From contig CM074759.1 of assembly GCA_037355855.1 (NCBI GenBank), positions 2,666,001-2,730,000 of the forward strand: DNA of 64,000 nucleotides. The letters are read 5' to 3'. The notes under the pieces were generated by a model, which had not been told where the DNA came from, did not search any database, and was given only the letters and a program-made list of their open reading frames with translations. Positions 21,172 to 31,282 of this stretch are shown here, one piece after another. Source of the stretch: Pseudo-nitzschia pungens (taxonomy: Eukaryota; Bacillariophyta; Bacillariophyceae; Bacillariales; Bacillariaceae). A program made the translations under genes and the position numbers. Positions within the stretch are counted from its first letter, which is position 1; each line of letters starts with the position of its first letter.

Positions 21172-23605
21172 GTAGTCCATACTTTTTCCGGCCACTCTTC
21201 TTAAACATCTGGCATGTGTGGCAGTGTTTACAGAGGTCCTGGACGTCCTTCCGTAGGCCCTTCCAGGTGAAGACTGAGCGGATGCTCTGTTCCATTCTCT
21301 TTTCCCCCGGGTGCACCAACATTGTGTGGTACCACTCCATCACTCTTTGTTTGAGCTTGTCGGGAATCAGGATTTTGCCTTCTTTGTGGATGAGACTGAA
21401 ACCTTCCACATTTTTGGTGGTTAGGCCTTTGTCTTTTTCCAGATCATTCATGATTTTTGTGTTCTTCTGCTGGTAGAACTGAATCATGTCCGGGGCAAGT
21501 GGGAATGCACTATTGCCCTGGAATTCTTCCGGTGCTTCTCCAAGTGGGAATAGGAGTTGCCGGAGGTGCGCTTCCTCATCCGCGTAGGTGAGGGGCTTAT
21601 TTGGTGGTAGCCATTCCACTGTGTCCGCTGGATCATCTGTAATGTCCAGGCGAGACAGCGCGTCTGCTGCATCATTTTCTTTGCCAGCAACATGCTTGAC
21701 TATTGGGTGGAACTCCTCCATAAGGAGTCTCCACCGGACCATTCTTTGGGTCGGCATCTGCTGGTACAGTAGGTTCAGGTGATCCGTGTGAATGGTTACA
21801 TCCTGGCCTCGCAGGATTCCTTCAAATGCTTTTAAGCCTTCTACTATGCCCAGGAGTTCCTTTTCTCCCACGGTGTAGTTGAGTTGCGCTGAGTTCAGCT
21901 TCCGGGTGTAGAATCCAAGTGGTTTTCCATCTTGGCATACAGTTGCTCCCAGTTGCCGGTCACTGGCATCTGAGTAGAGATGAAATGGTTTCGTAAAATC
22001 CGGGAATGCGAGTTTCGCTTCATCTGCGAGCATCCTCTTCGCCTCCATGAAAGCTTTCTGCTCTGCTGGTCCCCAGTACCAGTTCGTTTTGCCCTTCTTG
22101 CCCGCAAGCTTGTTGAGGGGGGCCAGGATGTGGGAGCGGCGCTTCCACATGTCCCTGTAAAAATTGACCATCCCAAGGAACATCTTGAGTTGCTTGGTGT
22201 TCTTGGGGGGTTCCAGGCGCTTCATCGCCTCCAGCTTCTTTGGCTGGGGTTGAATGCCCTCTGTTGTTAACAGAAATCCCAGGTATTCCACTTCTTTTTG
22301 CATGAAGAAGGATTTTCTGAGGTTGGCCCGAAAGCCAGCGTCATCGAGTCGATGTAGGACTGTATCGATTTTGTCGAGGTGATCCTGCTCAGATTCCCCC
22401 TCTCGTTGGATGATTAAGATGTCGTCGATGTAGACGAGGACATAGTCCAGGTCGCCGAGTAGGTTCATCATGACGGACTGGAAGATATCCGGTGCGCATG
22501 CAATCCCCATAGCCAATCGCTTGTAGGCATACTTCCCCCATGGCAGGATGGTGGAGCAAATCTTCTGGCTCTCCTTGCAGATGGGAATGGTGTAGTACCC
22601 TTGGGATAAGTCCAGTGCCGTAGCAGACTTAAATTTCTGTAGTCTTTGGATGGTTTCCCCAATGCGTGGTAGGGGGAACGGCTTTCGTTGAATGGCTGCA
22701 TTCATCTTCCGAAAGTCCGTAAGGACTCGTATGTCCCCTGTCTTTTTGGGTTGACAGAACGTCGGTGATGCCCATGGTGAGTCATCATCATGTGGAAGTT
22801 TCTCCAGGACTCCAATGTCACAGAGCCTGTTGATTTCCTTCCGGAGTGCTTGTTCAAAGGCATGGGGTACTGAATAGTACCTCTGCCTGACCGGTTTAAC
22901 CCCTGGTTGGAGTTCAATAGATACCGGTTCAATATTCTTGAGCAGTCCCAGACCTCCTCCAAAGAGTGTGGGGAACTTCTTCAATGTTTTCTTCAGGGCC
23001 TCCTTAGACGCGTCTGTGATCTCCAGGTCGTTGACCATGGAGTCTATATCTACTTTGGAGTAGTCGGCGTCCAGGATCTTGGCTTGCCTTTCTTCCTCCT
23101 GTTGGAGGATTGGACTCTGTGTGTTGGCAAAGAATACTGCCTCACATTTGTCCGGGTCAGAGAGTTCCCCCATCCCCTTCATGGGGATGGAGTCACCTTG
23201 CCATGAGATTGTTCGGGAGCTGTATTTGATATCCAGTCCCAATTGTGCCATTAGGTCAGATCCTATGATCACGTCATAGGGTACCTCCTCGTGGTGATGA
23301 TACTCATCCACTTGGAAGGTTCACTTGATGGTCTTTGAGTTTGAAAACTCTATCAACTTCAGTCCCACTGAAGCCGCGGACTTTGTTCGAAATTTGCCCC
23401 CATAGGTATTATAGGTGACAGATCGTTGGTCCCGGTTCGTAAGTTGACTGCGGTCGACAAAGTGTCTTAGAATTATGGACTTGGAGCAACCTGAGTCCAG
23501 TAGACCCCGGAGCGTCCTCCCCCTTCCTTTATGGTCCAATACCTCCACACAGACGTCCGCAAATCGATTGATTATGCGTGGTCCGGTGTGGATGGTATTG
23601 ACCAT
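21172..23605 (-). pseudogene. Gypsy B1 pol: protease, RT, RNase H, integrase N-terminus
   Basis: In the same frame as gag, directly after its TGA. Aspartic protease LLDSGCSKSIIL (near 23,490). An in-frame TGA at 23,321-23,323 (TIK*TFQV) interrupts the frame. RT follows with VLTDFRKMN, LDLSQGYYT and the catalytic YIDDIL at 22,415-22,432. Then RNase H (LYSDASDRQLGA, TVGEKELLGI, TIHTDHLNL), and the integrase zinc-binding domain (H...H near WYHTMLVHPGEKRMEQ, then CKHCHTCQMF). The frame meets the nested element at 21,171. Apart from the TGA and the insertion the sequence looks functional, so damage is recent. Confidence 0.92.
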
Positions 23606-25003
23606 TCAGTTGTGGGTTCCTTTCTTCTTGAAGGTTTTTCTGTATTTTCTCCGGTACTCCTTGAGGTCCCTGTCGGAGATATCAATCTCGTCGTCAGAGA
23701 CTTCATGATCAGCTTGGGCCGTGGCCAGTACATAGGAGTACTCGTGGTTGGAGAGGTTCCTTCCCCAGTGGGGTTTGGAGTGTTGCTCGTTGTCCGAGTC
23801 TTCTTTTGCCACAAAATGCTCCTTGAGCAGATTGATGGTTTCCCGGTCAAATTTTCCCTTTTTGGGTGGTCCGCCGGTTAGTTTCCAGCATTTGCCGGCG
23901 TGGGTCTTGCCACAAGTTTTGCATAGTTGCTTCTCCATTGGGCGCTTCTTTTTGTTGGGAGACTTGCTGTTTCCTCCCCCAGAAGTGGCCTTGGAGTTCT
24001 TCTTGGTTCCACCATTTTGTTTTTCCAGTTCGGTGATCCGTTTGCGAAGTTCTTCTTCGTTTCGGATGGTGGTTTCCAAGTTTTCGAGTTTGTCGATCGT
24101 GGTGTTGAAGGAATGGGCAAAGACATCCCATCCAATGTGTTCCAGTTTGTCCCTCTGGGTGTGGGTCATGCTGGTGTCCAGGATTTCCTTCATCTCGTCG
24201 GGAGTGAAGCTGGAAGGTGCCATTCCTGTGGCGGCGCCACTTTCCCAGAGACATTCTGGTAGGTAGCTTTGTAGTTCGGCCATTCCGTTGGCCCAGGCGC
24301 GGATGCCATGTTTCATGTCGACCCGCATCCCCCGCATAAAGCGGCGGAGGAGGATGTAGGAGCGTTTCCCGTTCATGTCGTTGCCGAATACTTTCAGCTT
24401 GAGGGCATACATGCATTCCTCGATGACATCCTTCTTGTACTCCTCTGATTGGTAGTACTTTGTGAGGGCATCGGGTACCTTCTTTTTGGGGATTGGAGCG
24501 CCGAGGTCCTCGGGTTCCGTTTCCTCATCCGATTTGGCCGTGGCATTCGGTTTGGTTTTGTCGGTTGTCTGGGTGGGGTTCCCTGCGACCGGCTCCTTGG
24601 GCGTGCCAGCGGGAGCTTCTGTAGTTAGGTCGGTTATTGCGACTTTTTGGATCCTTGTTTGGACCAGTTTGTTGTTGTGTGTCTTGTGACCTGGTTCGGC
24701 ATAGTAGGACCGGCCCAGGGTCATTTGGACAATGGAGAGTGCCTCGTTGGAGATAATTCGTTGGAGGACGTCCAGTTTCTGGTCTCCTTGGAGTTTGTCA
24801 TTGCCAGCAATTTTCTGGTCAAAGTCTCTTTTCCAGATGATGAAGAGTTCTGGTCTTTCAGTGCCGGTGAGTACCTTCAGATAGTCACTGAAGGCTACCC
24901 CTCCTTTTTCTGAGTCGATACTCATTTTCACGGTGGTGGCATCTTCCGGCCAGTCCTCTCGTGTAAAGTTAAAGGGTTTCTGTTTAGTTGCTTTAGACGC
25001 CAT
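23606..25003 (-). CDS. Gag of gypsy B1 (465 aa)
   Basis: Structural Gag protein. Starts at ATG 25,003 (MASKATKQKPFNF). Residues about 300-335 form a charged heptad-like stretch, a probable coiled coil. A basic linker leads to one zinc knuckle at residues 361-372 (CKTCGKTHAGKC, C-x2-C-x3-H-x3-C, one residue shorter in two spacings than the retroviral C-x2-C-x4-H-x4-C). The acidic C-terminus ends KKKGTHN. The stop is TGA at 23,606-23,608, followed in the same frame by ATG and the protease, so pol is reached either by stop readthrough or by re-initiation. It shows no evident similarity to the family A gag. Confidence 0.9.
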   Translation of the reverse strand: MASKATKQKPFNFTREDWPEDATTVKMSIDSEKGGVAFSDYLKVLTGTERPELFIIWKRDFDQKIAGNDKLQGDQKLDVLQRIISNEALSIVQMTLGRSYYAEPGHKTHNNKLVQTRIQKVAITDLTTEAPAGTPKEPVAGNPTQTTDKTKPNATAKSDEETEPEDLGAPIPKKKVPDALTKYYQSEEYKKDVIEECMYALKLKVFGNDMNGKRSYILLRRFMRGMRVDMKHGIRAWANGMAELQSYLPECLWESGAATGMAPSSFTPDEMKEILDTSMTHTQRDKLEHIGWDVFAHSFNTTIDKLENLETTIRNEEELRKRITELEKQNGGTKKNSKATSGGGNSKSPNKKKRPMEKQLCKTCGKTHAGKCWKLTGGPPKKGKFDRETINLLKEHFVAKEDSDNEQHSKPHWGRNLSNHEYSYVLATAQADHEVSDDEIDISDRDLKEYRRKYRKTFKKKGTHN

Positions 25004-25745
25004 GGTTAATCAGTTTCTTTTTATTTACTTTAGTTTAGTTACAGTATTTCTGTAAGTTGTTATTTGGGGTGGAAATGAGCAAGAGTGACTGTTCCAGATT
25101 TTGCAGTTTTTGCTACTAAATTTGATTTCCACGCGATAACTCGTGTTGTAACTGATTTTGCTCTCAACCATCGTGATGGTGGGAGTTGTTTCTCTCTTTA
25201 GTTCCCGGGAATCCTGTGGTTCTCCGGAGTTGTTTCTGTTTTTATTTCGTGGGACTCGATTCCCGTGGTTCTCCGGCGTTGCTTCCCTATTAAGCAATCA
25301 CCGGGCCGGTCCCACTTCCTGTCTCCCGTGGGATTTAGTGGTGTTTAGGTATTTATTTTATACCTGTCCGGATATTTATATGTTCTGGTTTTGGTCGGCA
25401 TACCCTTTTTGGTCTGTCCGTCCACTCAGTGTTGGTCCAATTAGTCCATTCACTGGATTATGTGTCTCTTTTTCGACACTCATTATTTTCGATTATTTCT
25501 TTGTTGTCGACCATGGTCCTGTTTAGGTCCTTAGGTGTCTCTGTTGCTTCAGTTGCTCCCTGTAATGGAGCCAACTGTTGCTGGGGTTGGTATTCCTTAG
25601 TGCTGCAGACACCGGATGTCCTTCTCCCTGTTCTTTGCTTCTCTGCGCCTCCATTTTTGTCAGTTTCCGACGTCGATCCCTCTTCGGTCGATCGATCGGT
25701 TGTTTCTGCTCATGGTCTTCAGCGCTCAGCTTGATTTTAAAATCA
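25004..25745 (-). other. Leader of gypsy B1
   Basis: 742 bp between the 5' LTR and gag. No conserved reading frame seen. A possible packaging/translation leader, and an unusually long one for a 5.8-kb element. Confidence 0.6.
25732..25745 (-). promoter_or_regulatory. 14-bp palindrome abutting the 5' LTR of gypsy B1
   Basis: TGATTTTAAAATCA, a perfect palindrome, is the first 14 bases of the internal region. No TGG-type tRNA complement is present there. Confidence 0.65.
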
Positions 25746-25936
25746 TGCCATACCCCGGGTCTACTAGTGATTAGAATAGTAGTGATATGCAAATTGTGAG
25801 CTCTATCATTTAGTCTATCTGCTATTGGATTCAGCAGTCTCGAAATCGGCGATTCCAGAGACTCGCTAATCGTAATCCAATCATTATCCTTAATCCAATC
25901 ACGAACGGGTTCGTGACTGTATTCCGGTGCACGGCA
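25746..25936 (-). repeat. 5' LTR of gypsy B1 (191 bp)
   Basis: Differs from 12,001-12,191 at one position (CATTATCC versus CCTTATCC). The right flank GAGGT at 25,937-25,941 matches the left target duplication. Confidence 0.95.
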
Positions 25937-25941
25937 GAGGT

Positions 25942-26370
25942 GAAATATCTTCATAGTTAAGGTAAGGTTATTGTTTGAACGCTCATGACCTTGCCATTTC
26001 AGTCCTAGGGTATAAAACAGTGTCGAAGCATTGGTGGTAAAGTTATTAGACTTAGAGAAAACAGTGGACCTTTTGCTGTTGCTCTGGCTCATAGCCTGTC
26101 ATAAAAAATTGGGTGACTTTGGCCACTAAACCCTTACTCAAACTTTTGTATCATAACATTCTTAGTACGGTAATTACATAGTACGAAGACTAAGTTACTA
26201 CGTAGTAAACTTCTACTTCTGTAAAATAAAGTTGCGTTCTTGTTTTCAAAATTATTAGTATCCATCCATGATTCATCATGTCGCATCTCTCGCAAGTCTA
26301 CACATACGGTAAGGTTACGGTACAGCAGACCAAAGTTTCCGGTGCTCTGTTGACCAGATAACACCGCACG
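25942..26370. other. Host intergenic region upstream of the TRIC-like gene
   Basis: Non-repetitive within the window. A minus-strand reading frame (from about 26,092) has no recognisable domain and runs into the gypsy LTR, so I do not call it. The region presumably holds the TRIC-like promoter. No specific element is identifiable. Confidence 0.5.
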
Positions 26371-27498
26371 ATGACGAATAAAACTGAGATGTACGAGGAC
26401 CTTCTTTCAGCGGAGAAGACGGAAAACCATTTCCATGGCGTACCAATAGTCGAAAGCATCTGGGGTGCTTCAAACTGGCAGCTCGGAAGCCTTTGCATCC
26501 TTGCATTGGCCATCGTGTTTCAACCTGGTTCGCTATGCAAGACGAAAGTCCGATCGTTTGCATTCTGGGCTGCAGTTGCTGCAGTTGCCATGTCCACACC
26601 GGAGACGACGTTGATTCCCATCTTGTCTACGATTATTCGCACACGATCGACTTATCCTTACATTATCGTGATTCCACATTCATTTATCGCGGCAGCGACA
26701 TACCGATCCAAGCACGGTGAAAATGTGCATTACTTGCATTCTCTATTCCTCCCCTTTTTCTTGTATGGTTTTGGCGGATCTATCGTTTCCGATCTGTTGA
26801 TGGGGCTTCCCGTTACTGCTCTCTCCCATTCGAGAATCATACCTTGCTACGTTATCGGTTGGTCGTTGGTATGGTTTACTCCATTCGACGTTTTGTTTCG
26901 GAAGTACATCAACACTTCATCATCGTTCCATTACTTTCTTAGCGCTTGCGAAGCTATTGATTCGGTGACAACCCCGATGGGACGCATTTCACGTAATGCT
27001 CGGGAGTCGGTGAACAAGGCATCGGCACCCATCGTGGCAGGACTGTTGGCCGGTTTTGGTGGGGCTGGCGTCCGTCATGCTGTCGGAGAGTCTAGTTCCA
27101 TCAAGACTCTGGAGGCTGGATTTTGGAAAACGCTTTCGTATTCGGTGTTGTGGTGGTGGTTAGCTGTATGGCGGTGCCAAGACGCAGCTGGCAGCGATAC
27201 GGGTGATCAAGAGCGATTACTTGTCAGGGAACATAACAACTGTGATTCCTACAGCGGAAGTGATACATTACGAGTAGTCATTGTGGGTGGCCATACGATT
27301 TGGACACTGATTGTGGGAGCGGGTTTAGTTAGTACGCATCCTTTGGTTTGGTTCTGCAAAGATTTTTTGGTCGGCAGGATAGGGTCAGGTGTTGCCCGCT
27401 TGTTTCGCATGGTCCCAGCTGCTCGACTTGAACCTAGGCAACACATCGTGGGAGGCAGTGATGGAACGAATACCTTGGCAACAAAAAAGAACGATTAG
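26371..27498 (+). CDS. TRIC-like (TMEM38-type) cation channel, 375 aa
   Basis: Trimeric intracellular cation channels are homotrimeric K+ channels of the ER/SR that balance charge during Ca2+ movement. The predicted protein is polytopic, with hydrophobic segments at about residues 38-55, 63-85, 93-110, 123-145, 158-176, 222-236, 256-271 and 305-330. Family hallmarks: a Gly-Gly kink in one core helix (FGGSIVSDLLMG), W...PFDV in the next (SLVWFTPFDVLFR), and a second glycine-rich kink in the pseudo-repeat (GLLAGFGGAGVRH). It is longer than animal TRICs (about 290-300 aa) because of an N-terminal extension and a hydrophilic loop at about 275-300. No intron. It converges on RPN13, with 281 bp between the stops. 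The animal KEGGR-type lipid-binding motif is not evident. Assigned from motif pattern, not alignment. Confidence 0.72.
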   Translation: MTNKTEMYEDLLSAEKTENHFHGVPIVESIWGASNWQLGSLCILALAIVFQPGSLCKTKVRSFAFWAAVAAVAMSTPETTLIPILSTIIRTRSTYPYIIVIPHSFIAAATYRSKHGENVHYLHSLFLPFFLYGFGGSIVSDLLMGLPVTALSHSRIIPCYVIGWSLVWFTPFDVLFRKYINTSSSFHYFLSACEAIDSVTTPMGRISRNARESVNKASAPIVAGLLAGFGGAGVRHAVGESSSIKTLEAGFWKTLSYSVLWWWLAVWRCQDAAGSDTGDQERLLVREHNNCDSYSGSDTLRVVIVGGHTIWTLIVGAGLVSTHPLVWFCKDFLVGRIGSGVARLFRMVPAARLEPRQHIVGGSDGTNTLATKKND

Positions 27499-27779
27499 TG
27501 AATAGTTTGAGTCCATGTCTAGGAACTCGAAAACATTTAACATGCTAAAAACCACCACGAACCACGACATTCGTGATCGATAACCATCAGTCTTCGGGTG
27601 TCACTTCACTAGTTTCTGGAGAACCCCAACCATGTTTCACCCCGGCTACATTATGTTCCTGATATGGATGATCCCTAAGAGTGAGAGAAGGTCTAGTAGC
27701 GTGTTGTTAACAAACTTCCAGTCAATATAATACTGCCTACAAGGGTCGCCGAGAAAGAGTACCTTGCAAACTCCAATCT

Positions 27780-29063
27780 CTAATCCTCTTTCATTTCGGC
27801 ATCTCCATCTTCGCTTTTTTTTGTTCCTTCTTCCGCCTTTTCTTTCTCAACACTCGCCAGAACACAATCGAGAAATGCCTGGATGGGAGATTTACCTTCA
27901 GACAGAGCCTTTTCCCCATCAGCTGGATCCAACTGGAAATTGACCAATACCGAATGGTATCCGTCTACGCTCCCATTGTCATCGGGCAACAACGCTGCAG
28001 TCAATGAGCGCAGCGTCTGGAAAACATCAGAAGTTGACAACGTACCGGTGTAGACAAGCAAAGTTAAAGCGATGCGGTATTGAATACGCAACAAATATCA
28101 TGTCGACGTCGTTCGAAATCAAATAATGAATGTTGATACACGCAGTTTACAATATTTCTAATTTCGACGTACCTGTTGAACTTGTGGGCTGCGGAGACAA
28201 GATTCGAGAAACTCCGGCGAACGCTGCTCTTCGGGGAGTTCACGCATCAAACGATTCCGAACGTCTTCGTTGGCCAAAAGGAGGCTTATCGCACCAGGGG
28301 TAACAACTTCGTGCAATCCAGGGGGGTTTGTGTTTGCTTGCTGCGTTTGGACCCCGCCCATGGCACTTTGCAAGTCAGCTAGAGTGAGAGTACCGCCACC
28401 AGCAGCTGGAGTACCTCCTGAGGGAGTAGCTGTGACAGCTGCGCCCCCAGTGCTTTGATCACCCCCCTGTGGCATCCCAAGATTTTCCAAAATATTGCTG
28501 AGGGCATCTACCTGTCGCGTAGTCGTTGAAACGCTTGACGGAGAGCGCACTGAAACGGGATCGTTCGCACTGGTAGTGACGTTCGTAGCGCTTTCTGAAC
28601 CAGCAGGGGAAGGTTTGGTTGGCTCTCTCAATATCTTATTGACCTTGCCTATCAGTTCTGGGTCTTCTTCTTTGTCTTGCAGCCATATCATTCTCCATTC
28701 GCTATCCAGTTTCCAGTAATAAACACGGTCGTTGCAGTCGGCATCTTGAGACTTAGGGACGTCGGCTCGTTCGAGGCTTACAGGGTCAGTTATTCGGATT
28801 GTATCCATTACTTTTTTCTCACGACGATCATACCACTCCCAGAGAAGTTGCGAATCGTCGTTGTACTTGAGGTTAACTTGGCATCGACGAGTGTCTGGAG
28901 TGGCCAGAAAGTTACCGTTCTCTTGAAGGACGAGCTCCATTTTTCCAGCTTTGAAGCTCAACAGAGCTTTGTCTTCCTCGCCATCATTGTTGCTATTGCG
29001 AGCATTGCTCGATGAGGATGCGTTGGGGTTCCCTCCGAGTGCGTCGAAAAGATCAGAGTACAT
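27780..29063 (-). CDS. RPN13: Proteasomal ubiquitin receptor RPN13/ADRM1, two exons, 375 aa
   Basis: Subunit of the 26S proteasome 19S cap that binds ubiquitin chains and recruits the deubiquitinase UCH37. Exon 1 is 29,063-28,173 (297 codons) and exon 2 is 28,016-27,780. The intron 28,172-28,017 (156 nt) starts GTACGT and ends TTTTCCAG, phase 0. The N-terminal Pru domain (residues about 30-140: LLSFKAGKMEL, WEWYDRREKK, RVYYWKLDSEWRMIWLQD, GKVNKIL) binds Rpn2 and ubiquitin in known homologues. A low-complexity linker follows, then the C-terminal DEUBAD domain spanning the splice (LHEVVTPGAISLLL, SPQVQQ|TLRSLTAALL, NFQLDP), which binds UCH37. It ends in an acidic tail, as in animals. Length is close to human ADRM1 (407 aa). 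No defects; a host gene. Confidence 0.95.
28017..28172 (-). other. RPN13 intron (156 nt)
   Basis: Donor CAG|GTACGT, acceptor GTTTTCCAG|ACG. Splicing joins SPQVQQ to TLRSLTAALL, restoring the DEUBAD helix pattern. Unspliced reading hits a stop four codons after the donor. Confidence 0.92.
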
Positions 29064-29593
29064 TTTTGCCTGCTTATAGCGTCAACGGTAGTAGTAGTTG
29101 ACTTCAACAATAGCAAAGTTTGGCAGTCGGATATCTCTTTGGCTTCACCAGTTTCCTTCCAGATTCATTTTAAGTACCGGTAAGGACACAACAAAAGCAC
29201 AGTGCTGCTGTTCTGGTTTGTTTGTTTTGAAAAAAAAACTTCAGCCGCAAGGGACATCATTCGGCTATCTTCGAACAGCATCTACGGTTTGTGGTTTGCA
29301 ACTAATGAAGTCTTCTGTCAATCAAACGAATAATCGTGAATGGACAGATAATTCCTCACGGGAATGACATCATTGAAATGAAGTAAAACTAGCGTAAGAT
29401 TACGGTAACCTTACGGTGCTTGTATGAGTAAGATCTTACTACCACCAGTATCATTATACAGAGTGTGAAGGTGAAGAACAGAATAGCCCCACCACAAAGT
29501 TTCCAATGGATCATTACTCTAGTCATAATGTAAGAAATCTCTTTTGCTATCAAATAATTATATGTATGTGTAATGTGTAAGTACATGCAAGAT
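29064..29593. other. RPN13 upstream region
   Basis: About 530 bp of non-repetitive sequence between the RPN13 start and copia element A. A TTACGGTAACCTTACGGT inverted motif near 29,399 is notable; similar TACGGTAAGGTTACGGT lies upstream of the TRIC-like gene near 26,306. AAGAT at 29,589-29,593 is the left target duplication of copia A. Confidence 0.5.
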
Positions 29594-30488
29594 TGTGTTG
29601 ATATCCGCTCGTCAGCGGTCTTCGGGAACTTAATCGACTTGTAGATAAATTCGACTCGTACTGGTCTGTAAATAAGGAAAAGCCTTAACAATAATAATAC
29701 ATAAAGTCCTGGCAAATCGTGAGTCTACAGTGGACTGTTCAAGGTCTATTGCATACACTCAAGCAATACAAAGCACTTCCCTAGAGGTACATCGGAATCG
29801 ATCAAAAGGAGGGCATGATAGGTGTGTTTATTTTAGAGCATAAAAGAAAGAGTGAATAAAGGGATGGAGCTGAGCCAAAGCGCTCAGCTCTGTATCGTGA
29901 CATCGATTCGCTAACTCGCTAACTCGTATAATAACAGAAGTCCTGTAGCTCTGGTACTGTATCCTACGGGTAGCGTACCGTATCGGAGTATCGTAGGTAT
30001 CTCCAATTAATTAGACCGAATCGTGTGCTCGCGCTAGCTCGCTTATGCTAACGCGTTGGGTAACTGTTTGGGCCGGGTATCCGGTCATGGTACATATTAT
30101 ACACCAATGACCCGACCCCGGCGGTAGCACAGTATCTTAGCATGATATTATGGTAGGTTAGCACCATCAGTATCTCGTAGCCTTAGTAACCCTAACCCTG
30201 TAGCATTTAGATACACCATAAAAAGGTGCTTTACTCGGGGTACGTACGATTGGTACAAATCGTACGCGGCGACCCTAGTAAACTTTGCTAGCATCCACAC
30301 TAAGCAGGATATAGGTCTGTTGCTAAGCCTGTTGCTAAGCCTGTTGCTAACCATTTAGCACACAGCTCTAGCACTCAGCCCAGCACCTGTTAGTCAGTTA
30401 CTGGAGGCTGCTGCCTGTAGCCCCAGTATACTCTCCTACACAGGAGCCTTAGCATAGTAGATCATAGCACCACCTTGAATATCTTCAT
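29594..30488 (-). repeat. 3' LTR of copia A (895 bp)
   Basis: On the + strand runs TGTGTTGATATCCGC ... AATATCTTCAT. It contains the CGTACGATT/AATCGTACG hairpin (about 30,243), AACCCTAACCCTGTAGC (about 30,188) and three TTGCTAAGCCTG-type 12-bp repeats (about 30,318-30,352). Confidence 0.95.
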
Positions 30489-31282
30489 AGTCCCCGTGAT
30501 TCATGCCAGTAGTCCTGTAATGAGCAACTGAGCAACTATACCAGTCCCCGGAAACAGATACTCCCAGGGGAACACCAATACTCTTGCTTGTTGTACCAGG
30601 ACACTTGGATGGATCATAACAAAATTCAGGGTTGTATCCATATCACTTGTCAGAGATCAAACTGCGTCAAATATTGCAGTTCCCTATCAGAGGCCCGGCC
30701 GATTTATGGTAGAAAAAAAAAAAAGGGGGTTGGACCAAAGGACATTTTGCCCTTGGTCCGATTCCTTAACACATATAAGGACAGGTCAATCGGCCTATTG
30801 TCATTCAAGTTTATAGTCCCCGGAACCGGTGTACCGGAGACTCCCAAATATAACATAGTCATAAGATTGAATCGAAGTCGGAATCGAAATCGAAGTTCGC
30901 TGATCCGTTGCGTCCAAAAAATGCGTCCGGAAAGATTCGGTTGCGTCCCGAAACAGTTGCATTCGGAACAAGGTTGCGTTCAAACTGTTCGTAATCGAAT
31001 TCGAAATCGCTACGATCGAAGAACTCGTAATCGAAATCAAAATCGACTGCGTTCGATAATTGTAATCGGATCTGCTGCGTCCGAGCTGCTTGTCAGGGAC
31101 CAAAGGTACCTGGAATAATGCAGCTGAGCAGTAATTCCTACCACATGCAGCGCTCGCAGTGGCTCTTCAACATTGGACCATTAAAGTCCCCGGGACCATT
31201 GTCCCCGGGACGTCGAAATAACAGATTGCGTCCACACTGCTTGCCAGAGATCAAAGTACCTCAATTAGTGCAGCTGGAGCAA
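30489..31282 (-). other. 3' untranslated part of copia A
   Basis: Shared with copia B (46,078-46,669) and copia C (48,797-49,443). Landmarks are an A-run followed by GGGGGTTGGACC, and GACCAAAGGTACC. Repeated CCCCGGRAC motifs are scattered here. No coding potential. Confidence 0.7.

Larger units (their letters stand above)
12001..25936 (-). mobile_element. Gypsy B1: complete Ty3/gypsy element split by an 8.13-kb insertion
   Basis: LTRs 12,001-12,191 and 25,746-25,936 (191 bp each, one difference seen) begin TGCC and end GGCA. They are flanked by GAGGT at 11,996-12,000 and 25,937-25,941. On the minus strand the order is 5' LTR, 742-bp leader, gag, protease-RT-RNase H-integrase, 3' LTR. The integrase is interrupted at 13,039/21,170 by the 8,130-bp satellite-bearing element. 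Without it and its TA duplication the element is 5,804 bp. It was young when hit: one LTR difference and, apart from one in-frame TGA (23,321-23,323), open frames. Confidence 0.95.

Noticed and set aside
23878..24416. Overlapping frames opposite and beside gypsy B1 gag
   Set aside because: Shadow frames of the gag coding sequence without domains.
12001..25936. A single 13.9-kb gypsy element carrying satellite DNA as its own cargo
   Set aside because: The interruption has its own inverted ends and TA duplication and breaks the integrase frame exactly, so it is a later insertion.
25523..26092. A 189-codon minus-strand frame overlapping the right LTR of gypsy B1
   Set aside because: Most of it is LTR and leader sequence of the retroelement. 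The outer part has no recognisable domain, so a disrupted host gene cannot be supported.
28017..28094. An alternative TTG/ATG start for the RPN13 C-terminal exon as a separate gene
   Set aside because: A GTACGT...CCAG intron joins it in phase to the upstream exon and restores the DEUBAD domain, so it is one gene.
30180..30200. Interstitial telomere tract
   Set aside because: Only two TTAGGG-like repeats, found at the same place in every copia LTR, so it is an LTR motif rather than a telomere remnant.
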